Positions 7,443-14,146 of a DNA stretch of 26,391 nucleotides are shown one piece after another (the first letter of the stretch is position 1; each line of letters begins with the position of its first letter). The stretch lies in NCBI GenBank assembly GCA_038253125.1, contig JBBSHM010000034.1, forward strand, positions 1 through 26,391. Direction: 5' to 3'. This DNA is from JAUJNH01 sp038253125. GTDB lineage: Bacteria; Actinomycetota; Acidimicrobiia; Acidimicrobiales; JAUJNH01. The position numbers were made by a program, and so were the translations under genes. Under the pieces are notes generated by a model. That model was not told the origin of the DNA. It saw nothing but the letters and a program-made list of their open reading frames with translations, and did no database searches.

Positions 7443-9137
7443 ATGGTGGACGGGCCCGACATGAAGCCGAACTCCAAGGATGTCACCGACGGCTTTGAGC
7501 GGGCTCCGGCCCGGGCGATGCTGCGGGCCGTCGGGATGACCGACGACGACTGGGGCAAGCCACAGGTCGGGGTGGCCTCCTCTTGGAACGAGGTGACGCC
7601 CTGCAACATGCCGCTGGACCGGCTGGCCAAGCGGGCCAAGCAGGGGGTGCGCGACGCCGGCGGCTTCCCGCTCGAGTTCTGCACGATCGCCGTGAGCGAC
7701 GGCATCTCGATGGGCCACGAGGGGATGCACGCCTCGCTCGTCAGCCGCGAGGTGATCGCCGACTCGGTCGAGACGATGATGCACGCCGAGCGCTTTGACG
7801 CCCTCGTCACCCTGGCCGGCTGTGACAAGAGCCTGCCCGGGATGCTGATGGCCGCGGCCCGCCTCGACGTGCCCTCGGTCTTCCTCTACGGCGGCAGCAT
7901 CCTGCCGGGGCGGGGCGCCAACGACGAGGCGCTCGACATCGTGAGCGTGTTCGAGGCGGTGGGGGCCAAGGCCGCCGGGTCTCTCACCGACGCCGAGCTG
8001 GCCCTCATCGAACGCCGCGCCTGTCCCACCGAGGGCAGCTGCGCCGGCATGTTCACGGCCAACACCATGGCGAGCGTGGGCGAGGCCCTGGGAATGAGCC
8101 TCCTGGGCTCGGCCAGCGCCCCCGCCGTCGACCCCCGCCGAGACGACTTCGCCTACCAGAGCGGTCGGGCGGTTGTGAACCTGGTCGAGAAGGGCATCCG
8201 CACCCGGCAGATCCTGACCATGGACGCCTTTGAGAACGCCATCGCCGTGACGATGGCCCTGGGCGGCTCCACCAACGCCGTGCTGCACCTGTTGGCCATC
8301 GCCCACGAGGCCCGGGTCGATCTCACCCTCGACGCCTTCAACCGGGTGGGCGCCCGGGTGCCCCACTTGGCCGACACCCGGCCCGCCGGCCGCTATCACA
8401 TGGTCGACGTCGACCGGGTCGGCGGTGTGCCGGTGGTGCTGAAGGAGCTGCTGGACGCCGGGATCCTCCACGGCGACGCCCTCACCGTCACGGGCCGCAC
8501 CATGGGCGAGGAGCTGGAGGCGCTGGCCCCCCCTAAGCCGGACGGCAACGTGCTGCACCCCCTCAGCAACCCGCTCCACGCCGACGGCGGCATCGTCGTC
8601 CTGCACGGCACCCTGGCGCCCAGGGGCTCGGTGGTGAAGGTGGCCGGCCTGGGCCGTGACCAGCTGCGCTTCGAGGGGCCGGCCCGGGTGTTCGACGGCG
8701 AGCAGGGAGCCATGGCGGCGATCATGGCCGGCGAGATCGAGCCGGGCACCGTGGTGGTGATCCGCTACGAAGGGCCGAAGGGCGGCCCCGGCATGCGGGA
8801 GATGCTGGCCGTGACCGGCGCCATGAAGGGCGTGGGCCGCGGCGCCGACTGCGCCCTGGTCACCGACGGCCGCTTCTCGGGCGGCACCCGTGGCTTCTGC
8901 ATCGGCCACGTGGCCCCTGAGGCGGTGGACGGCGGCCCCATCGCCTTTTTGGCCGACGGCGACCGGATCGTCATCGACGTTCACGGCCACAGCATCGACC
9001 TGCTGGTCGACCAGGCCGAGCTGGCCCGGCGCCGGGAGCGGTGGAAGCTGCCGGAGCCCCGCTACACCACCGGCGTGCTGGCCAAGTACGCCCGCCTGGC
9101 CCAGGGCGCCGAGCGGGGTGCCGTCACCGAGCCGTGA
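7443..9137 (+). CDS. ilvD: Dihydroxy-acid dehydratase
   Basis: Complete 564-residue DHAD, which dehydrates 2,3-dihydroxy-isovalerate and 2,3-dihydroxy-3-methylvalerate to the 2-keto acids of valine and isoleucine synthesis. The three cysteines expected to ligate the iron-sulfur cluster are present at 54 (EVTPCNMP), 127 (LAGCDKSLPGM) and 200 (CPTEGSCAGMFTANTM); their spacing equals that of [2Fe-2S] DHADs. Substrate and Mg-binding blocks are also intact (SDGISMGHEGMHASL, GGSTNAVLHLLAIAHEA, IRYEGPKGGPGMREML, DGRFSGGTRGFCIGHVAPEA). ATG 7443 is preferred for its upstream -10-like TAGCCT; ATG 7461 (MKPNSKD) is an alternative much like the conserved family start. The end overlaps the following methyltransferase gene by 4 nt (GTGA). 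The gene is 5 kb from ilvBNC. Confidence 0.98.
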   Translation: MVDGPDMKPNSKDVTDGFERAPARAMLRAVGMTDDDWGKPQVGVASSWNEVTPCNMPLDRLAKRAKQGVRDAGGFPLEFCTIAVSDGISMGHEGMHASLVSREVIADSVETMMHAERFDALVTLAGCDKSLPGMLMAAARLDVPSVFLYGGSILPGRGANDEALDIVSVFEAVGAKAAGSLTDAELALIERRACPTEGSCAGMFTANTMASVGEALGMSLLGSASAPAVDPRRDDFAYQSGRAVVNLVEKGIRTRQILTMDAFENAIAVTMALGGSTNAVLHLLAIAHEARVDLTLDAFNRVGARVPHLADTRPAGRYHMVDVDRVGGVPVVLKELLDAGILHGDALTVTGRTMGEELEALAPPKPDGNVLHPLSNPLHADGGIVVLHGTLAPRGSVVKVAGLGRDQLRFEGPARVFDGEQGAMAAIMAGEIEPGTVVVIRYEGPKGGPGMREMLAVTGAMKGVGRGADCALVTDGRFSGGTRGFCIGHVAPEAVDGGPIAFLADGDRIVIDVHGHSIDLLVDQAELARRRERWKLPEPRYTTGVLAKYARLAQGAERGAVTEP

Positions 9138-10252
9138 GAGCCTCAGCGCTCGTGTCCCGGGCGGCTCTGGCTGCAGAGGTGCTCCGCCGTCCGGCGGGAA
9201 TGCGGCAGCTCCTGGTTCTGGTCGCCCAGATGGCGGCGCCAGCCTCTTTCGACGAGCTCCCGCTGCCGTCCGCCGTCCGCCTCGCCTACAACGTGGTGCT
9301 ACGGCGCGAGCCCAAACCGGAGGAGGCCGAAGCTGGGCTCCAGCAGCTCCGTTCGGGTGTCCTGGACCGCCACAGGTTTCTCGACCTGCTCATAGGGAGC
9401 TACGAGGAGCTGCCAAGAACGGCAGCGGTGCGCCTGGGATACACGATGCTGCTGAAGCGCGAACCCGACCCCGACGGAGAGGCCTACGCCCTCGAGCAGA
9501 TGCTGAGCGGAGCCATGGGACGCTTCGAGTTCCTCGACTGGCTCCGCACATCGAGTGAGTTCCGCTCCCTTGGCTTCAAGACGCTCGGCCCGTCGCTCCA
9601 CGCGAGCCGCTGCCAGTTCATCGGGACGCTGCCGCGAGCCGAACGGATCCTCGACCTCGGCGGCACTTCGCTCGGGAACCCCGCCGGTGCCTTCGTTGAG
9701 ATGGGCTACCCCTACAGCTTCGGGGAGTTGGTCCTGGTCGACCTGCCGCCCGACGAACGGCACGAGCTCTACCGGCGGCCCGCGGTGGAGGCGGTTCAGA
9801 CGACCCGCAGAGGCCCGGTGAGGTACCAGTACCATTCGATGACCGACCTCTCCCGCTACGACACCAGCAGCTTTGACCTGGTGTACAGCGGGCAGACCTT
9901 CGAGCACGTCAGCGAGGCTGACGGTGACCTGATGCTCAAGGAGGTGCACCGGGTCCTGAAGCCGAGCGGCGCCTTCGCCCTCGACACGCCGAACGCCAGA
10001 GCGTGTCGAGTCCAGCAGGAGGAGTTCATCGACCCAGACCACAAGGTCGAGTACACAGCCGACCAGCTCGAGATCAAGCTGGCGGCGGCCGACTTCCGGA
10101 TTGACCGGTCCTGGGGCCTGAACTACCTGGGCGAGTCACTCGCGGCAGGCGAGTTCTCCATGGGCGAGGCAGCCCGCAACCCCGGGCTCTTCTCCGAGGT
10201 TGAGGACTGCTACCTCCTCGCCTATGTCTGCCGCCCCGGCGCGCCGGCCTAG
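9134..10252 (+). CDS. SAM-dependent methyltransferase with two N-terminal DUF4214-like repeats
   Basis: Predicted 372 residues from the GTG that overlaps the ilvD stop; GTG 9152 or ATG 9200 are alternatives. Two repeats of about 45 residues, 47-92 (AVRLAYNVVLRREPKPEEAE) and 98-144 (AVRLGYTMLLKREPDPDGEA...SSEFR), match the DUF4214 pattern (LxREPDPxG ... S.EF), found in surface-polysaccharide and secreted proteins. A class I methyltransferase-like domain follows: ILDLGGTSLGN at 172-182 in the motif I position (its glycines are not the classic GxGxG), LVLVDLPP, FDLVYSGQTFEHVSEADGD, and EVHRVLKPSGAFALDTPN. Codons rare in the neighbours (ATA, AGA) occur, hinting at a different origin. The target is unknown; a glycan or secondary-metabolite methyltransferase is possible. 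Co-transcription with ilvD is implied by the overlap. Confidence 0.8.
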   Translation: MRASALVSRAALAAEVLRRPAGMRQLLVLVAQMAAPASFDELPLPSAVRLAYNVVLRREPKPEEAEAGLQQLRSGVLDRHRFLDLLIGSYEELPRTAAVRLGYTMLLKREPDPDGEAYALEQMLSGAMGRFEFLDWLRTSSEFRSLGFKTLGPSLHASRCQFIGTLPRAERILDLGGTSLGNPAGAFVEMGYPYSFGELVLVDLPPDERHELYRRPAVEAVQTTRRGPVRYQYHSMTDLSRYDTSSFDLVYSGQTFEHVSEADGDLMLKEVHRVLKPSGAFALDTPNARACRVQQEEFIDPDHKVEYTADQLEIKLAAADFRIDRSWGLNYLGESLAAGEFSMGEAARNPGLFSEVEDCYLLAYVCRPGAPA

Positions 10253-10310
10253 CCGCTGCCTGGGCCATGGACGCGGCGTGATCGCCGCATGGCGACCTTG
10301 ACAGACGCGC

Positions 10311-10316
10311 CATGAT
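10311..10316 (+). promoter_or_regulatory. Probable -10 element of the DUF5655 gene
   Basis: CATGAT ends 6 nt before the GTG at 10323, the spacing expected for a leaderless mRNA. A perfect TTGACA at 10298-10303 is only 7 bp upstream of the hexamer, too close to serve as its -35. The 70-bp gap also holds a small hairpin at 10273-10288 (GCGGCG, TGAT, CGCCGC) without a T tract. Confidence 0.35.
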
Positions 10317-10322
10317 GCGGGC

Positions 10323-10739
10323 GTGGCCGGGTGGAGGTGTCCAAGCTGCCAGCGCCAGTTCCGGCGCCGGGCCCGGTCCCACGACTGCGCACCGGCCATG
10401 CCGCTGGAGGACTACTTCTCGACCGGTCCGCCCCACGAGCGCCCCATCCTCGAGGCGGTCATGGCCCACCTCGACACCGTCGGCCCGGTCCACGTCGAGC
10501 CGGTCTCAGTGGGCGTGTTCCTCAAGCGGGTCCAGAGCTTTGCTCAGCTGCGCCCCAAGGACCACTGGGTGGCGCTGTCGTTCTCGCTGCCCCGGAAGGT
10601 GACGCACGAGCGGATCATCAGGAAGGTCATCCCCTACAGCGGCCGCTACCACCACATCGCCAACCTGCGGGACCCGGATGACCTCGACGAGAGGATCCGC
10701 TCCTGGCTTACCGAGGCGTACCTGAACTCACCGGCTTGA
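10323..10739 (+). CDS. DUF5655 domain protein with N-terminal zinc-finger-like motif
   Basis: Small protein of 138 residues with a GTG start. Residues 5-22 (WRCPSCQRQFRRRARSHDC) have CxxC and HxC pairs, consistent with a small zinc knuckle. The rest resembles DUF5655: FSTGPPHERPILEAVMAHLDTVGPVHVEPVSVGVFLKRVQSFAQL, a strand-rich middle (DHWVALSFSLPRKV), then HHIANLRDPDDLDERIRSWLTEAY at the C-terminus, the best-conserved DUF5655 block. Function is not known; DUF5655 often occurs alone or appended to DUF4287-type proteins. The gene stands alone between the methyltransferase gene (70 bp upstream, same strand) and a convergent gene (39 bp downstream). Confidence 0.8.
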   Translation: MAGWRCPSCQRQFRRRARSHDCAPAMPLEDYFSTGPPHERPILEAVMAHLDTVGPVHVEPVSVGVFLKRVQSFAQLRPKDHWVALSFSLPRKVTHERIIRKVIPYSGRYHHIANLRDPDDLDERIRSWLTEAYLNSPA

Positions 10740-10778
10740 AGAGGTGCTCCCGCTGAGCTTTGGGACCTTGTTCCTCGG

Positions 10779-12041
10779 TCAGGCCGGTGAGACGGCGACC
10801 AGGAGCCAGCGGCCGTTGGGCGAGATGAAGGGGGTGAGCGTCCGGTAGTCGGGGATGGTGGCCACGGCCTGCGGCTGTGCGCTGGGGGAGGAGCGGCGGA
10901 GCAGGTTGGCAGGTCGGCTCCCGCTGCACTCGGCATAGGCGAGGATCCCGGTCGTGCTCGCCGTCGGGGTCGATGCCGAGCACGGGCTCACGATGGTCGT
11001 CGTCCCTCCCGGAACCGAGGCGTACAGCGCCACCCGTCCCTCACCGGAGTGGTTGCTGCCCCTCCAGATGATCAGCCCGCCGGCCTGGTCCCACACCAGC
11101 CCGTCGTCTCCGTAGAGGTTGCTGATCCCGGTGACGCCAGGAAGAGCACGGCCATCGAAGCCGACCGCGGAGATGCCGGACGGCCCATCCGCGGTGTAGG
11201 CCAAGCCGACGTTGCCGAGCGCGGCGACGAGCATGCTGCTCGGCAGCGGAAGCATGCGCCGGGGCTCCGACGGGCAGTACAGGGCTATGCCGGTCTCGCC
11301 GTCGAAGCTGTCGCCGAAGGCCAGGCAGCCGGTCGGGGTGTAGGCCAGGTTCGACATGAGGTTGTGCATGGGGATCTCGGTCGTCCCGCCGGTGGCGACG
11401 TCGACGACGTAGAGCGTCGGGCTCGGCACGCCTGTGAACTGGACGGCCAGGGACCGGCCGTCCGGCGACCAGGCTCCCCGCAGGGCGATCAGGCCGGGGC
11501 GGCTGATGAGCGGGCGGCGGCCTCCGGTGCCGGCATCGAACACCAGCACGTCGCCGCCCCGGGCGACCGCCACCGAGTTGCTCTCGGGAGACCACGCCAA
11601 GGGCTTCCAGCCGCTCTCTGCGGCGATGGGCCGCAGAGGAGCGGCGCCGTCGGAGATCCACAGGCCGGTGTCGATGGTCTGGCGGACGGTCGCCGGAGCA
11701 GCGGGGTGAGGAGCAGTCGGAGTGATGGTGGACGTGGAGGCGCGCTGCCCGCTCGGGGAGGTCTTCGGCGCGGCGGCGGCAGCGTCGGTCTCCGGCGCCG
11801 CCGCGCTGGGGGGAACGGCCGTGACCGGGCTGTCAGCGATCTGAGGATCGTCTTGCATGCCGCTGTCGGGCGCCGACGAGAGGGCGTTGGCCCGACGGGT
11901 CCCCTCGTCGGTGACGACTTCCACCGACCGACCCGGCGGCACGACCAGCAGGCCGACGAGCGCCGCCGCCAGGAGGATCGCCACGATCACGCTGAGCCCT
12001 CGCGCACCAACGCGCCTCAAACCGGGACCGTCTGCCGCCAT
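10779..12041 (-). CDS. Membrane-anchored beta-propeller-like (WD40/TolB-type) protein
   Basis: About 420 residues from ATG 12041, or 432 from ATG 12077. The shorter start is preferred because a -10-like CACTGT lies 6 nt upstream and it places the single transmembrane helix (LSVIVAILLAAALVGLLVV) near the N-terminus. A Ser/Ala/Pro/Thr-rich linker of about 80 residues follows, then a repeated beta-rich domain with propeller-type units such as WKPLAWSPESNSVAVARGGDVLVFDAGTG, LRGAWSPDGRSLAVQF, YVVDVATGGTTEIP and LTPFISPNGRWLLVAVSPA. Such SPDG blades are typical of TolB/WD40-like propellers. The domain should face outside the membrane. It is convergent to the DUF5655 gene. No enzymatic motif is visible; a scaffold or sensor role is inference. 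Confidence 0.75.
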   Translation of the reverse strand: MAADGPGLRRVGARGLSVIVAILLAAALVGLLVVPPGRSVEVVTDEGTRRANALSSAPDSGMQDDPQIADSPVTAVPPSAAAPETDAAAAAPKTSPSGQRASTSTITPTAPHPAAPATVRQTIDTGLWISDGAAPLRPIAAESGWKPLAWSPESNSVAVARGGDVLVFDAGTGGRRPLISRPGLIALRGAWSPDGRSLAVQFTGVPSPTLYVVDVATGGTTEIPMHNLMSNLAYTPTGCLAFGDSFDGETGIALYCPSEPRRMLPLPSSMLVAALGNVGLAYTADGPSGISAVGFDGRALPGVTGISNLYGDDGLVWDQAGGLIIWRGSNHSGEGRVALYASVPGGTTTIVSPCSASTPTASTTGILAYAECSGSRPANLLRRSSPSAQPQAVATIPDYRTLTPFISPNGRWLLVAVSPA

Positions 12042-12293
12042 CGTTCCACAGTGCACCTGTGGGGAGCTCTCGTCCATGGCCCGAACAGGCCATCTTGGAG
12101 CATGGCCCGCGCCCGAGGGCGATCAGCACAGAGCGGCCGCACCACGACGGGAGAGAGAGAGAAGGAGCAGTGGGTTCCTCGGCCTTGCGACCGCCCCCAC
12201 TCCGGACCGCCCGCCATGGTTATGCGCCGGGCGGATCGGGTAATTTTTCCTGCGTCGCAAGCTACCGGACGCCGATTGAAGGAGATTCGCCAC
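12042..12293. promoter_or_regulatory. Intergenic region between divergent genes, with AT-rich segment and strong ribosome binding site
   Basis: About 250 bp without a convincing gene. It contains a GA-rich run at about 12150-12170, an unusually AT-rich segment GGTAATTTTTCC at 12239-12250 (TAATTT at 12241-12246 could be a -10), and a clear Shine-Dalgarno AAGGAG at 12279-12284, 9 nt before the ATG at 12294. For the minus-strand gene, CACTGT at 12053-12048 is a -10 candidate. The plus-strand gene would thus have a leader of about 40 nt, unlike most operon heads in this window. Confidence 0.45.
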
Positions 12294-12734
12294 ATGCTCA
12301 ACGTCAAGCGCACTTCATACGAGCCCGAGGTAGCCAGGGCTGCAGGGGGCTCACCGCACCCGGTTGCCTCGCCCGACGTTCCGGCGTGGCGGCCGCTCGC
12401 CGCTGGCGTTGTCATCCTGATCGGCGGCCTCGGCGCACTCCTCTACGGGGCGCTTCGCGGCCAGCTCGTCTATGTGCTCGGGACGATCGGGCTCACCCTC
12501 CTGGTCGCGGGCCTGGTGGACGGCACCGGGCCGCGGTACCGGGGCGCGGGGGTGGCGCTGCTGAGCGTCTTCATCAGTGTCAAGGTGTTGGACCACCTCC
12601 CCGGAGCCTTCCAGCGTGGCGTGGCATACGGGGCGTCGATGGCGGCCTTCGGCGTCTATGTGATCGTGCGGCAATGGCCCAAGTACCGCGCTTCTGCGGC
12701 GGGCGACAGGCCATCTGTGCGCGCCTCGCGCTGA
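12294..12734 (+). CDS. Small four-helix integral membrane protein of unknown function
   Basis: 146 residues, not recognised as a named family. After a hydrophilic N-terminus (MLNVKRTSYEPEVARAAGG) there are about four hydrophobic segments: PLAAGVVILIGGLGALLYGAL, QLVYVLGTIGLTLLVAGLV, GAGVALLSVFISVKVLDHL and GVAYGASMAAFGVYVIV, then a basic tail. The best support for reality is the Shine-Dalgarno AAGGAG at 9-nt spacing before this ATG and the membrane-protein composition. In-frame ATGs at 12216 and 12222 lack such a site. The gene is divergent from the propeller protein and convergent with the M20 peptidase (68 bp gap). Confidence 0.65.
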   Translation: MLNVKRTSYEPEVARAAGGSPHPVASPDVPAWRPLAAGVVILIGGLGALLYGALRGQLVYVLGTIGLTLLVAGLVDGTGPRYRGAGVALLSVFISVKVLDHLPGAFQRGVAYGASMAAFGVYVIVRQWPKYRASAAGDRPSVRASR

Positions 12735-12802
12735 GCCGCCCGAGCAGCCTGCCTCGGGTATTCCGAGGGTGGCCGTCGGCACCGGGCGGAGGAGCCCTTC
12801 CA

Positions 12803-13909
12803 TCAGATCGAATCGATGAGCGCGCCCAGTAGCGCAGCCCGTTCGGGCATGGCCGAGACCACGACGTGTTCGTCCTCGGCGTGGGCGCCGCCGCCCACCG
12901 GGCCCAGGCCGTCCAACGTGGGGCAGCCGGCGGCGGCGGTGAAGTTGCCGTCGGATCCCCCGCCCACGCTCACGCCGGTGAGCGCTGGCAGGCCCAGGTC
13001 GGCGGCCATGGCCTGCGCCCGGGCCCACAGCGACGCCGAGGTCGAGTCCGGCATCGGTGGGCGGTTAGGGCCGCCCAGCACCTCGAGCCGGCAGCCGGGC
13101 ACGGTGGCGGCGAGCCCGTGCATCGCCGCGTCCACCCGGTGCGCCTCGCTCGGCTCGGAAACCCGCACGTCCACCTCGACCCGGGCGTGTGCAGGGACCA
13201 CGTTGGTGGTCGTGCCCGCCTGCGCCACCGTCGGGGTGACCGTGGTGCCGAGGCCCGGCCGGCCGAGGGGCCCGAGGGCCAGGACGAGGTGGGCGGCCTC
13301 GACCAGGGCGTTGGCCCCCTTCTCGGGCTCGAGGCCGGCGTGGGCGCTGCGGCCTGAGACGACGAGTGTGTACATGCCTGTGCCCTTGCGCCCCAGCTTC
13401 AGCGCTCCGCCATCGGCCGAGGGCTCGCACACCAGTGCCGCCCGGGCCCGCCGGGCCCCCTCCTCGACCAGGTGGCGCGAGGTCTGCGAACCCAGCTCCT
13501 CGTCGGTGGTGAGCAGCAGCTCGACGCCGTCAAGCTCGTCGATGGTGGCGAGGGCGTGGAGCGCCTGCACCACGCCGGCCTTCATGTCAAAACAGCCGGG
13601 CCCGGTGGCCACCTCCCCGTCCACCCGGAACGGCCGGCGGGCGAGGGTGCCCAGCGGCCACACGGTGTCGAGGTGGCCGACCAGCAGCACCCGGCCGACC
13701 CTGCCGAAGCGCCAGCGCAGGTGCGCCCGCCCCCCGACGTCCAGCACCTCCGGTCGAGCCCCGAGCAGGCGGGAGCCGAGCTCGGCGGCGCGGCTCACCA
13801 CGGCCCGGCAGGCGGCCAGGTCCTCCGACGGCGACTCGACGTCGACGAGCACGGCCAGGTCATCGGCCATGGCCGGAAGTCTTTCGGTGAGCAGCGCCAG
13901 CCGGTCCAC
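12803..13909 (-). CDS. M20-family metallopeptidase (glutamate carboxypeptidase-like)
   Basis: Zinc-dependent amidohydrolase/peptidase of the M20 family, most like carboxypeptidase G2-type enzymes that remove C-terminal glutamate or cleave N-acyl amino acids. With the GTG at 13909 it has 368 residues. Metal and catalytic residues are present: H79 and D81 in GHLDTVWPLGT, D108 in GPGCFDMKAG, the Glu pair 137-138 in TTDEELGS, E162 in CEPS, and the distal His in GGGAHAEDEHV. The dimerisation lid starts at GRKGTGMYTLVVSGRSAHAG. The frame is open to TTG 13951; GTG 13909 is preferred because the N-terminus VDRLALLTERLPAM leads directly into the family helix and CAGGCT lies 6 nt upstream. ATG 13870 is also possible. 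It is divergent from the ilvB leader. The true substrate is unknown. Confidence 0.9.
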   Translation of the reverse strand: MDRLALLTERLPAMADDLAVLVDVESPSEDLAACRAVVSRAAELGSRLLGARPEVLDVGGRAHLRWRFGRVGRVLLVGHLDTVWPLGTLARRPFRVDGEVATGPGCFDMKAGVVQALHALATIDELDGVELLLTTDEELGSQTSRHLVEEGARRARAALVCEPSADGGALKLGRKGTGMYTLVVSGRSAHAGLEPEKGANALVEAAHLVLALGPLGRPGLGTTVTPTVAQAGTTTNVVPAHARVEVDVRVSEPSEAHRVDAAMHGLAATVPGCRLEVLGGPNRPPMPDSTSASLWARAQAMAADLGLPALTGVSVGGGSDGNFTAAAGCPTLDGLGPVGGGAHAEDEHVVVSAMPERAALLGALIDSI

Positions 13910-13944
13910 CGCTCGAGCCTGGCACAGGAGCGCACCGGCCCCGG

Positions 13945-13973
13945 TTGCCAAGCGGACCCCGACGTGGGATGCT
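13945..13973 (+). promoter_or_regulatory. Probable ilvBNC promoter
   Basis: TTGCCA (13945-13950, 5 of 6 matches to TTGACA) and GATGCT (13968-13973, 3 of 6 matches to TATAAT) are separated by exactly 17 bp. Transcription would start near 13980, leaving only a few bases before the leader-peptide ATG at 13983. The promoter overlaps the upstream end of the divergent peptidase gene. Confidence 0.45.
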
Positions 13974-13982
13974 TACAGGGCC

Positions 13983-14030
13983 ATGTGCCGACGCCCCCGC
14001 CTTCTCGTAGTAATCGGAAGCGAGCGCTAG
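13983..14030 (+). CDS. ilvB attenuator leader peptide (15 residues)
   Basis: ATG at 13983 opens a 15-codon frame ending in TAG at 14028-14030, reading MCRRPRLLVVIGSER. Five consecutive codons at 14001-14015 are Leu, Leu, Val, Val, Ile, precisely the end products of the pathway encoded downstream. Such a run is the hallmark of transcription attenuation: ribosome stalling here would report low charged Leu, Val or Ile tRNA. A perfect intrinsic terminator follows 42 nt after the stop codon, before ilvB. Branched-chain leader peptides upstream of ilvB are known from other Actinobacteria. There is no good Shine-Dalgarno; leaderless translation would fit the promoter position. Confidence 0.85.
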   Translation: MCRRPRLLVVIGSER

Positions 14031-14072
14031 GCCGTCACGCCGCCCCGTCGACGCCCTCCAGCGCTCGCCTTC
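14017..14072 (+). promoter_or_regulatory. Attenuator leader hairpin overlapping the end of the leader peptide
   Basis: GCGAGCGCT at 14020-14028 is a perfect reverse complement of AGCGCTCGC at 14060-14068, giving a 9-bp stem. With a one-base bulge at 14069, GAA (14017-14019) adds three pairs with TTC (14070-14072). The 5' arm covers the last codons and the first base of the stop codon of the leader peptide, so ribosome position would control its folding. The 3' arm ends directly against the terminator stem; the exact competing antiterminator is not obvious by eye. Confidence 0.6.
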
Positions 14073-14102
14073 GACCTCCCCAGCCGGGGAGGTCTTTTCT
14101 TT
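14073..14102 (+). terminator. Intrinsic terminator of the ilvB attenuator
   Basis: A perfect 9-bp stem, GACCTCCCC (14073-14081) and GGGGAGGTC (14086-14094), encloses the 4-nt loop AGCC and is followed by TTTTCTTT (14095-14102). This is a textbook rho-independent terminator in an otherwise T-poor genome, placed between the leader peptide and the ilvB start at 14147. Confidence 0.9.
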
Positions 14103-14146
14103 GCCCAGATGTCCGCCGAACACCTCCAGACCAGGAGAACACCAAG

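Noticed and set aside
10273..10288. GCGGCG/CGCCGC hairpin as terminator of the ilvD-methyltransferase unit
   Set aside because: Six base pairs of a very common GC-rich type with no T tract; not distinguishable from chance.
10298..10303. Perfect TTGACA upstream of the DUF5655 gene as a -35 box
   Set aside because: Only 7 bp from the best -10-like hexamer, and no suitable -10 lies 16-18 bp downstream.
11049..12293. Upstream extension of the 12294 membrane protein frame through the propeller gene
   Set aside because: The extension is antisense to a credible gene, has biased composition, and the Shine-Dalgarno supports the start at 12294.
12059..12832. 257-codon plus-strand frame overlapping the small membrane protein
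   Set aside because: Arg/Pro/Gly-rich shadow sequence without recognisable domain; the alternative frame has membrane helices and a good ribosome binding site.
13472..14146. Possible N-terminal extension of IlvB or a separate ORF through 13472-14146
   Set aside because: The frame runs antisense through the M20 peptidase and across the attenuator; the SD-preceded GTG at 14147 matches the family start.
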